Source: Kiritimatiellia bacterium (GTDB taxonomy: Bacteria; Verrucomicrobiota; Kiritimatiellia; RFP12; UBA1067). Taken from it: DNA of 11,459 nucleotides. The stretch covers positions 1-11,459 of the forward strand of contig JAGBFY010000357.1 in NCBI GenBank assembly GCA_017936245.1, read 5' to 3'. The translations under genes and the position numbers were made by a program. Of the stretch, positions 1 through 5,366 are shown in pieces (positions within the stretch are counted from its first letter, which is position 1; the number at the start of each line of letters is the position of its first letter). The notes beneath the pieces were generated by a model. The model saw only the letters and a list, made by a program, of their open reading frames with translations, had not been told where the DNA came from and did no database searches.

Positions 1-250
1 GATACTGTTTCTTGACCTGAAGTACCGCCCCCATGCCGATCCAGTACTTGGGATTGAAGTGATCGAAAAGCACAAGGAACTTGAATACCTTCTCGGCATT
101 CTCGATGTTCCCCGTGCGATAGAAATTGAATCCGAGGGAATAAACGGCCTCCATCTCGGCATCGGTGATGCCCTTGAGTTCACGGACGGTTGTCATGTCA
201 CCGGCTATCTTCTTTGCGGCCTCTTCAATCATCTCTTTGTTGATTTCCAT
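1..250 (-). CDS. Type III secretion translocator chaperone, SycD/LcrH/SicA/IpgC family (3' end missing)
   Basis: Translating the minus strand from the ATG at 250 gives 83 residues that run off the window edge. Family members are usually about 150-170 residues, so roughly half is present. After a charged N-terminal helix comes a first tetratricopeptide-like repeat (about residues 34-67): AVYSLGFNFYRTGNIENAEK, then VFKFLVLFDHFNPKYWIGMG and AVLQVKKQY. This follows the pattern known for SycD and SicA (Y-S/A-h-A/G-F-x-x-Y-x-x-G, then E-A-x-x-x-F-x-x-L, then D-x-x-x-x-x-x-x-x-G-h-x-A). Such proteins are cytoplasmic class II chaperones that hold the two pore-forming translocators before secretion, and some also act as coregulators. 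AAGGAG at 258-263 lies 7 bases before the ATG. The upstream coiled-coil gene ends 72 bases away and is a possible client. The family call is from recalled similarity; I am confident of the fold and fairly sure of the T3SS role. Confidence 0.85.
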   Translation of the reverse strand, partial: MEINKEMIEEAAKKIAGDMTTVRELKGITDAEMEAVYSLGFNFYRTGNIENAEKVFKFLVLFDHFNPKYWIGMGAVLQVKKQY

Positions 251-283
251 CTCAAAACTCCTTCTTCTGTTTTAGATTGTCAC

Positions 284-292
284 ATTATACCA
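284..292 (-). promoter_or_regulatory. Putative extended -10 promoter of the chaperone gene
   Basis: On the minus strand the sequence reads TGGTATAAT, a perfect TATAAT box (284-289) preceded by the TGn extension (290-292) of extended -10 sigma-70-type promoters. It lies 34 bases before the ATG at 250. No TTGACA-like -35 box is visible at the usual 17-base distance; that position falls in a 7-base tandem repeat. The element would let the chaperone be transcribed independently of the genes before it. This is a motif match only. Confidence 0.5.
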
Positions 293-295
293 AAA

Positions 296-315
296 CTCAT
301 CTCTCATCTCTCATC
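296..315. repeat. Three-copy 7-base tandem repeat upstream of the chaperone promoter
   Basis: On the plus strand CTCATCT occurs twice in full (296-302 and 303-309), followed by CTCATC (310-315). On the minus strand it reads GATGAG-AGATGAG-AGATGAG. It fills the space between the stop codon of the coiled-coil gene (323) and the TATAAT box, where a -35 element would be expected. A gain or loss of one 7-base unit would shift any upstream regulatory site by about two thirds of a helix turn. Confidence 0.8.
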
Positions 316-322
316 ACCCACC

Positions 323-1252
323 TCACACATGGTCCAGATGCCGATCTTCGATCTCGTCGACCATTTTGCCGTCGAGCCGCTTCAACGCATCGCTGATCAC
401 ATCCTCGACGGAACGGATCGTGGCAAGGCTGTGCTTCTTGTCATCCTCCTCGATCTCGTCGTGCAGATGGTCGACATCACCGGCGAAAAGTTTCAAGGCA
501 TCACGCAACGCCGTAAGACTCGCCATATCAAGTGAGTCGACTAGCGCCTCGAACTTGCTCTGCCTGTCGTTGACAACCCTTTCCGCCGCATCATACCTAT
601 CCATGGCAGCATCGTATTCCTTTTTCGCGGAATCATATTCCTTCTGCGCGGAATCAAGGGCCGTACGCGCCTTTTCCTGACTGCTTTCCGCCCGATCCAG
701 ATTCGATTTCGCGGCAGAAACCGCGCTTTCGAGCCTGGAGAGCTCTGCTGGATCGGATTCGCCCCCCGAATTCCTGTACTGTTCGAGCGCGGAAACGGCC
801 GAATCGTATGCGCCCTGGGCGGCAGCGGTCTGCTTTTGAGCCTTGCCGAACGCCTTTTCCGCATCGCTGAGCGCCGCCTTTCTCGAATCAAGGGTTTTGG
901 CCTTTGCATCGGCCTCCTTCTTGGCAGCGCCGCTGACCGATTCGGCTTCCGCGAGATCCTCGCCTGCCGACTTCATCTTCTCGACTTTGGCCTGTTCATC
1001 CTCGGAAAGACCCGTCAGCTGAGTGAGTGCGCTCGCAAGACGGCTCCTTGCCGCAGCAAGACGCGCCTCGTTGGTCTCCATCCGCAAAGTGGCGAGAATC
1101 GATTCCAGGTCGGGACTTGCAGACGCCACGCTGACATTTTCCCCTGAAAGCACCGGCGAAGCAGGAACGGAAAGAGAGGCAACGCCATTCTCCATCGACG
1201 CTGGCAGCGATGACAGACTCTGGACCAGGGCTGTATCTAATGTGACATTCAT
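323..1252 (-). CDS. Antiparallel coiled-coil protein, candidate type III secretion translocator or tip-like protein
   Basis: The 309-residue product has no signal peptide and no hydrophobic segment. Residues 1-46 are Ser/Ala/Val-rich and probably disordered, as in T3SS-exported proteins. Residues 47-158 and 169-240 are two Ala/Lys/Glu-rich coiled-coil arms joined by a Gly/Ser/Pro turn (QYRNSGGESDP, 158-168). Four consecutive heptads (SAQKEYD, SAKKEYD, AAMDRYD, AAERVVN) occupy 201-228. Residues 241-309 are acidic and helical. The layout recalls the N-terminal half of SipB/IpaB, whose coiled-coil hairpin turns at a comparable Asp-Pro-rich point. Those proteins are nearly twice as long and carry membrane helices that are absent here. 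PVLSGE (33-38) is one residue short of the PxLxxP motif that translocators use to bind IpgC/SycD chaperones. Length and coiled coil also fit needle-tip proteins (about 320-340 residues). AGGAG at 1260-1264 is 7 bases before the ATG, and an ECF-type promoter lies upstream. The gene is clearly real; the T3SS role is inferred from the chaperone next to it. Confidence 0.6.
   Translation of the reverse strand: MNVTLDTALVQSLSSLPASMENGVASLSVPASPVLSGENVSVASASPDLESILATLRMETNEARLAAARSRLASALTQLTGLSEDEQAKVEKMKSAGEDLAEAESVSGAAKKEADAKAKTLDSRKAALSDAEKAFGKAQKQTAAAQGAYDSAVSALEQYRNSGGESDPAELSRLESAVSAAKSNLDRAESSQEKARTALDSAQKEYDSAKKEYDAAMDRYDAAERVVNDRQSKFEALVDSLDMASLTALRDALKLFAGDVDHLHDEIEEDDKKHSLATIRSVEDVISDALKRLDGKMVDEIEDRHLDHV
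612..653. repeat. 21-base tandem duplication inside the coiled-coil gene
   Basis: Two adjacent 21-base units (612-632 and 633-653) differ at only three positions and encode consecutive heptads of the coiled coil, SAKKEYD and SAQKEYD. This suggests recent growth of the second arm by in-frame duplication of one heptad. Flanking heptads (AAMDRYD, AAERVVN) look like older, diverged copies. Confidence 0.75.
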
Positions 1253-1283
1253 GGTGCTTCTCCTTTATTTGTTCTGACAGGAC

Positions 1284-1309
1284 TACACACTACAACCGAA
1301 AAGGTTACA
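1284..1309 (-). promoter_or_regulatory. ECF sigma-type promoter of the coiled-coil gene (site B)
   Basis: The minus strand reads TGTAACCTTTT (1309-1299), 8 bases, then GTGTGTA (1290-1284). As a promoter this is a -35 TGTAAC (1309-1304), a spacer of exactly 16 bases and a -10 TGTA (1287-1284). ECF sigma factors typically use a -35 box with an AAC core and a short -10 such as CGTA or CGTC at this distance. Transcription would start near 1278-1275, giving a leader of about 25 bases with the AGGAG ribosome site inside it. The same 18 fixed bases with the same internal spacing occur at 1997-2022. Confidence 0.65.
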
Positions 1310-1318
1310 GGCCTAACC
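1303..1318. promoter_or_regulatory. Inverted repeat overlapping the -35 box of site B
   Basis: GGTTA (1303-1307) and TAACC (1314-1318) form a 5-base-pair inverted repeat around a 6-base centre. The left arm lies within the -35 region of site B. It could be an operator half-site pair. On the minus strand the arms are followed by TTTT, so it could also be a weak terminator for the 115-residue gene, but the stem is too short to argue strongly. The twin promoter at 1997-2022 lacks the second arm. Confidence 0.3.
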
Positions 1319-1326
1319 CGATTTTT

Positions 1327-1674
1327 CTACATCCTGAATGGTTTCATCATGGCGCCGAACTTTCTCCGGCGGTTTTCCATATCCTCCTGAACATCTGCTG
1401 CGCCGACAACAGGCGACGGAGCGGCGGCTATTTCCGGATTCTGCAGCTCATCACCTTCCAGGGAAGGGAAACCGCGCCTCTCCAGCTCCGCGTTCACCGC
1501 CTCCTTCTGTTCAGGAGTGAAACGCATTTTCATAACCTCTTCGCGCGTAGTGCCGCTTTCTTCAAGCATCCGGTCGGTTTCGGCAAACCTGAGCTTCACC
1601 GATTCAACCATCTGCTTCGACTCCGCAATCGTCTTTCTGATTTTCGCGAGATATTCTTCCGTTTCCCTATCCAT
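1327..1674 (-). CDS. Small charged coiled-coil protein, function unknown, next to type III secretion genes
   Basis: The product has 115 residues and I do not recognise a family. Residues 1-41 form an amphipathic helix or short coiled coil rich in Glu, Lys and Arg (starting MDRETEEYLAKIRK). Residues 42-72 look helical, with MRFTPEQKEAVNAELERRGF at 50-69. Residues 73-92 form a Pro/Ala-rich linker, and the end is basic (NRRRKFGAMMKPFRM). There is no signal peptide or membrane segment. I place the start at ATG 1674 rather than the GTG one codon earlier, because GAGG (1682-1685) is then 7 bases away, as for most other genes here. It follows the 89-residue gene after 31 bases and probably shares its transcript. 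Size and position would fit a T3SS chaperone, regulator or small secreted component, but this is context only. Confidence 0.75.
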   Translation of the reverse strand: MDRETEEYLAKIRKTIAESKQMVESVKLRFAETDRMLEESGTTREEVMKMRFTPEQKEAVNAELERRGFPSLEGDELQNPEIAAAPSPVVGAADVQEDMENRRRKFGAMMKPFRM

Positions 1675-1705
1675 CACAAATCCTCAAAGAAGATGTAAAA
1701 GCAGA

Positions 1706-1975
1706 TTATACGAAATTAGGGACTTCCGGCGGCTTCAGATCAAATGCCGACTTTACCATTTTCCCCAAGTCGTCATCACGCACGGGCTTATCATTCCCGT
1801 ATTCCAAATCCTCCACCGCCACACCGGGTACAGCATCTGTAACAACGAGCGATGGACCATGAATCACACCAGCATTCAACTGGTCAATCTTGGCCTCGTC
1901 AACACCTTGCAACTGATCAAAATCAGCCGCAACGCGCCGATTCGCCTCAAAAATCTGGTTTAAATTGATGTCCAT
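1706..1975 (-). CDS. Small acidic protein, function unknown, first gene behind an ECF-type promoter
   Basis: The product has 89 residues and I do not recognise a family. The N-terminus (residues 1-36, starting MDINLNQIFEANRRV) appears helical. A middle stretch with two hydrophobic patches (GVIHGPSLVV at 36-45, DAVPGVAV at 47-54) is followed by a very acidic segment (VEDLEYGNDKPVRDDDLG) and a Pro-rich end (LKPPEVPNFV). There is no signal peptide. An in-frame ATG lies 10 codons earlier (2005), but it would sit upstream of the -10 box of site A. The ATG at 1975 has GGAGG 7 bases before it and is the likely start. Length is near that of T3SS needle proteins (about 80-90 residues), but I see no convincing needle-protein similarity. 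Grouping with T3SS rests on position and the shared promoter type. Confidence 0.7.
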   Translation of the reverse strand: MDINLNQIFEANRRVAADFDQLQGVDEAKIDQLNAGVIHGPSLVVTDAVPGVAVEDLEYGNDKPVRDDDLGKMVKSAFDLKPPEVPNFV

Positions 1976-1982
1976 GACATTT

Positions 1983-1987
1983 CCTCC
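1983..1987 (-). promoter_or_regulatory. Ribosome binding site fixing the start of the 89-residue protein
   Basis: GGAGG on the minus strand is separated by 7 bases from the ATG at 1975-1973. It rules against the in-frame ATG at 2005, which has no such site and lies inside the promoter. Confidence 0.75.
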
Positions 1988-1996
1988 ATGCATCAA

Positions 1997-2022
1997 TACA
2001 CACAATCACACAAAAGGTTACA
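1997..2022 (-). promoter_or_regulatory. ECF sigma-type promoter of the 89/115-residue gene pair (site A)
   Basis: The minus strand reads TGTAACCTTTT (2022-2012), 8 bases, then GTGTGTA (2003-1997). This gives -35 TGTAAC, a 16-base spacer and -10 TGTA (2000-1997). It matches site B (1284-1309) at all 18 fixed positions, while the 8-base interiors match at only 3 of 8 positions, so the two boxes are conserved and the filler is not. A run of nine A (2032-2024) sits just upstream of the -35 box, as in UP elements. A start near 1991-1988 would leave a leader of about 15 bases. No terminator hairpin separates it from the preceding operon. Confidence 0.65.
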
Positions 2023-2031
2023 ATTTTTTTT

Positions 2032-5000
2032 TCAACGGATGATTACTGCAAACGGCTCGGGCTTGACATACAAGGCTCCATCCCCTGAAATGTATTCAGG
2101 GTGAGTCGCCGCCGATATGGCTCCGCTGACGGAATTGCCACCAAGACGGACCTTGCCGACCCTGCCCGTCCCGGGGTAGTCGAGGCGCAACGTTGCCCCT
2201 TCAGACACATCAATAACCAGGCCTTCCGGCATCGACGGGGTATCTGCAAACGGCGTCTCAAGCTTGAACGAAACATCGTCGATGAACGTTGTCCTATCGT
2301 CCGTCGACTGCCCCGAGAGCCTAAGCCTCCAATTACCTGACTTCGGAATATTCATGCACCACGAGAACTCCGTGAAGGTCGTATAGACAGGAGTAAAGAG
2401 CGCAATCCTCTTGACCGTTGCAGCTTCCACTCCAAGGTCGATGAGATCGACGGCTACGGGGTTGCGGCCAAAACGGTCGGTGGCTGCACTTCCCACCGCC
2501 TGCCGCGTACGCGCTTTCAGCGAAAGCCTGTAAAGACCGGAACGGGCAATGGAGATATCCTGATAGATGGAGCCGTCCCTGGTCAGCTTTCCGCAATAGC
2601 TCCCGGAAGCGCGATCGGTCCCCCACGCACTGGGATTGTTGTCGTAGTTGTGGACGGATCCGGATGCCCCTTCCTGCTGCCCGGCAAGGGTGCTCCAGCA
2701 GGAAGGACTTGATTCGAAATCTCCATCGGCAACAAACTCCGGCACAAGCCGTACATTGTCAATTACAAGATGGCCTTGGGTTCCAGAATTGAGTTTCGGC
2801 CAAATGGTGAGCGTGATTGCGGTCTTGCCGTCAACCGAGAACGGTTTCGGCAAGATGCAATCCTTCATGCGGAAAACGTTTTTGAGACTGCATGCCCCTA
2901 TATCCACCGCAGAAGAACCGCCGGGCGTTATGCTTGCTGCAAGGCTGATGTCCTTGGAGCCGGAGCTGTTCATCAGCCTCAACGCCGCCGATGCCGCAAG
3001 CCGGTATGTGCCCGCCGGAGGAGTGAACGTCACGGATGCCGTGCAACCGGCGGAGATATAGAGCTGCACAAGACCGTCATCAGCCCCGTCAAGTTCGACA
3101 AAACGTCCAGCAGCAGACAAATCAAATCCTCCCGGAACTGTATTTCGAGAAACTGGAGCAGCACCACGATATTTAACGTCAGTAAGATTATCGTCCTGTG
3201 TTAGCACCCAGTCCTGCAAAGACTCGCGGCCGTAATACGAGTTACCGTCAGTGGTGCCAAAGCGGAAAAAACCCATGGAGTCTCTTGAAGGAAGTTTATC
3301 AGCATGACAATTCTCAAACTTTCCGTTCGGCACCTGAAGAAGGTCCTCATCGGATGCCAGAACAATTTTAACATCATCAACCAACGCACAACGATCTAAT
3401 CCGGTATCGCAAGATTTAAACCAGAGTTGATAATCGCCCGCCTCAAGTTCCGGCAGAAGAAATTCATACGGATGATACTTCCCGTCATCAAACGGCACAG
3501 TGAACACGCCCGCATTCTGAAGCGCACTCGCCGCAGGTCCAACAGCAATGTCGCACGAATAACCAGGACCGTTAACATTTTGACGGCATGAGGCTATGAA
3601 TGTAAGCTTATAACGGCCGCCTTGCGGCAAAGTAAATGTTGTCCAAGCCGACGCATCTTGCTTGATGCCAAGAAGCACATCGCCAGACGGACTAGTTTGT
3701 GGATACGCTGCATACTGAACTTCCCCACGCGATTGATTATATAAGAAAACAGCTCCAGTCTTCCCTGCTGCAGTAACATGGTTCCAATTCTGAAATCCGC
3801 CGCCATTTTGAAGATTCATCGTTTGCGAACTCCATGTATCCTTGCCCGCCTCGAAACTTCCGTTTCCGCCGGCGACGACAGCCTCGACAACCGAAGCAGA
3901 CTTGCGCGGAGACGCAAGCACAAGCTCGCCTTCCTCCACCAATAGCTTTTCAATTTCAGAGGCGACTTTCTCAACTTTAAGCGTACCGCCGCCCCTTACG
4001 ACAACGCTCCCGTCGTTTGCTTTGGAAGTCGAATAAACCGGCATGGCAACGGCTGAATTCTGCAAAGTCTCGTATACTGTACCGCCCGCAGCGGTCACCG
4101 TCTCGCCCGAGGAAAGGCTGTACGATACCGTCTTTTGCATGGCTACGGAACCTGCCGCAACACTAAACGTACCATCGCCGAAAACGTAAATCGGCACCGA
4201 ACCCAAGTTGTTGAGAGACACGCTCGTTCCCTTCGATGTTTCTACCGAAAGCCCGGAACACTCCGGCGCGCCCAGCCACTTCTGCCTGAGATACGCGGCG
4301 AGTTCCGTGCGTTCGGCGCCGGTGAGCGCAGCAGTGAATGCGACAATCTCAAAAACATATTCGCCGCCGGCACGAAGTTCTCCCGCCCCAGTCCTGAAAT
4401 AAGGCTTGACTACATCAGGAATCGTCGCGGAATCGCGGCCAGTATATCCGCGATCGTTGAAAATGTTTTCCCAAAGCGCACCCGCAGCAAGCATTTCCAC
4501 GTCCATCACGCACAATCCGGAAGGGAGCCCCTTGTTGTAGGGATCAATCTGTGCGCCATTTATGCAGGTGCGTGAACTTGAAAGCACACCGGCGGCATCG
4601 GCATGAGGGTTCTGCCAAAGCGGAGAAAGAGCCCCGGCCGCCGAACCCGGGGTGAATGCGGGGGTTTTTCCGACATTCACGCCGAGCAACGTTCCCAAGC
4701 CTTTTTCGGTGACAACCGCCTGAACGACAAAGACATTGAAAAGCTTGAGCGATTCCTGGGTTCCGTCGTTCTTTACGAGATTCATCCAGGTGCCGGACTT
4801 GTATCCGTTGAAATAGACGCCAGACTTGCCTTCCACAGCCTTCTTGATCGGCAGAAGGTCTGCATCTGAAAGATTCAGTTCCGGAATGAGGGATGCCATC
4901 GTGTTCGCGACCGCACGGGAATACACGTATCCTGAATCTGCCGATCCCGTTTCGCGCGTATCGAGCCATTCCGCAACCTTGGTTCCATTGCAGACAAGCG

Positions 5001-5346
5001 AACCCTCGTCGGATGCGTCGAGATGGAGTGCCGCCTTGGCAAGAATTGCGGAAACCCCAGAGAACGTCCGGCCCTCGACGGTTGAACCTTCGAGCGTCAG
5101 AGTTCCCTCTCGAACCTCAAGTGCCGCGGGAAAGTCCTGCGCCAACGCTTCTGTCTTGAGGGTCAACGTCCCTTCTCCGTCTTTCACCAGCCTGGCGCCG
5201 GATGAAACGACCATGGTTTCAGACTGCACCTTTTCCGAATCGGACGAAACTGTAATGATTTTTGTCTCCCTCGATCCCACATAGATTTCAGAGGCGCAAA
5301 GTACGCCTGAAACAATTGACGCCATCCACAAGATGATCTTTCTCAT
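2032..5346 (-). CDS. Large secreted surface protein with autotransporter-type beta strands, concanavalin-like domain and three galactose-binding-like modules
   Basis: The 1104-residue protein starts with a Sec signal peptide (MRKIILWMASIVSGVLCA). Residues 45-90 look like an autotransporter-associated beta-strand repeat (VKDGEGTLTLK, then LEVREGTLTLEG). Residues about 100-360 look like a LamG/concanavalin-type domain, opening LHLDASDEGSL and closing EIVAFTAALTGAERTELAAY. Three beta-sandwich modules follow, each opening with an NGxFE-like motif and closing with a DDV/DNV strand: 495-664 (NGSFEAG to VDDVKIVLA), 674-870 (NGKFENC to IDNVRLVPE) and 874-1030 (DGDFESS to IDDVSFKLE). They resemble CBM4/9-type carbohydrate-binding folds. 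The final 74 residues form a Gly/Val-rich beta domain (VGKVRLGGNSVSGAI) that I associate with surface proteins of Kiritimatiellota and Lentisphaerota. There is no catalytic motif, C-terminal membrane barrel or PEP-CTERM anchor. It probably binds glycan at the cell surface. GTGGAG (5354-5359) is 7 bases before the ATG; the previous gene ends 20 bases away. Confidence 0.75.
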   Translation of the reverse strand: MRKIILWMASIVSGVLCASEIYVGSRETKIITVSSDSEKVQSETMVVSSGARLVKDGEGTLTLKTEALAQDFPAALEVREGTLTLEGSTVEGRTFSGVSAILAKAALHLDASDEGSLVCNGTKVAEWLDTRETGSADSGYVYSRAVANTMASLIPELNLSDADLLPIKKAVEGKSGVYFNGYKSGTWMNLVKNDGTQESLKLFNVFVVQAVVTEKGLGTLLGVNVGKTPAFTPGSAAGALSPLWQNPHADAAGVLSSSRTCINGAQIDPYNKGLPSGLCVMDVEMLAAGALWENIFNDRGYTGRDSATIPDVVKPYFRTGAGELRAGGEYVFEIVAFTAALTGAERTELAAYLRQKWLGAPECSGLSVETSKGTSVSLNNLGSVPIYVFGDGTFSVAAGSVAMQKTVSYSLSSGETVTAAGGTVYETLQNSAVAMPVYSTSKANDGSVVVRGGGTLKVEKVASEIEKLLVEEGELVLASPRKSASVVEAVVAGGNGSFEAGKDTWSSQTMNLQNGGGFQNWNHVTAAGKTGAVFLYNQSRGEVQYAAYPQTSPSGDVLLGIKQDASAWTTFTLPQGGRYKLTFIASCRQNVNGPGYSCDIAVGPAASALQNAGVFTVPFDDGKYHPYEFLLPELEAGDYQLWFKSCDTGLDRCALVDDVKIVLASDEDLLQVPNGKFENCHADKLPSRDSMGFFRFGTTDGNSYYGRESLQDWVLTQDDNLTDVKYRGAAPVSRNTVPGGFDLSAAGRFVELDGADDGLVQLYISAGCTASVTFTPPAGTYRLAASAALRLMNSSGSKDISLAASITPGGSSAVDIGACSLKNVFRMKDCILPKPFSVDGKTAITLTIWPKLNSGTQGHLVIDNVRLVPEFVADGDFESSPSCWSTLAGQQEGASGSVHNYDNNPSAWGTDRASGSYCGKLTRDGSIYQDISIARSGLYRLSLKARTRQAVGSAATDRFGRNPVAVDLIDLGVEAATVKRIALFTPVYTTFTEFSWCMNIPKSGNWRLRLSGQSTDDRTTFIDDVSFKLETPFADTPSMPEGLVIDVSEGATLRLDYPGTGRVGKVRLGGNSVSGAISAATHPEYISGDGALYVKPEPFAVIIR

Positions 5347-5366
5347 GTTTTTTCTCCACTTGTATT

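Noticed and set aside
251..322. Frameshift or truncation that removed the membrane half of the coiled-coil protein
   Set aside because: Only 72 bases separate the stop from the chaperone ATG. They hold a promoter, a repeat and a ribosome site, with no hydrophobic coding remnant in any frame.
59..535. Plus-strand open frame of 158 codons
   Set aside because: It runs antisense across the chaperone and the coiled-coil gene, has no ribosome site or recognisable domain, and the minus-strand products show clear family or heptad patterns.
541..909. Arg/Pro-rich minus-strand frame of 122 codons
   Set aside because: It is an out-of-frame shadow of the coiled-coil gene; the heptad repeat lies in the other frame.
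1299..1319. Rho-independent terminator after the 115-residue gene
   Set aside because: The stem is only 5 base pairs with a 4-base T run, and the same bases are better explained as the -35 part of the repeated promoter.
1706..1975. Assignment of the 89-residue protein as a T3SS needle subunit
   Set aside because: The length fits, but the central hydrophobic patches and acidic Pro-rich end do not match the helical hairpin pattern of PrgI/YscF.
1976..2005. Longer N-terminus (10 more residues) for the 89-residue protein
   Set aside because: The upstream ATG lies within the promoter element, before the -10 box, and lacks a ribosome site. GGAGG is ideally placed for the ATG at 1975.
2023..2034. 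Terminator after the carbohydrate operon
   Set aside because: There is an A/T run but no inverted repeat before it on the minus strand.
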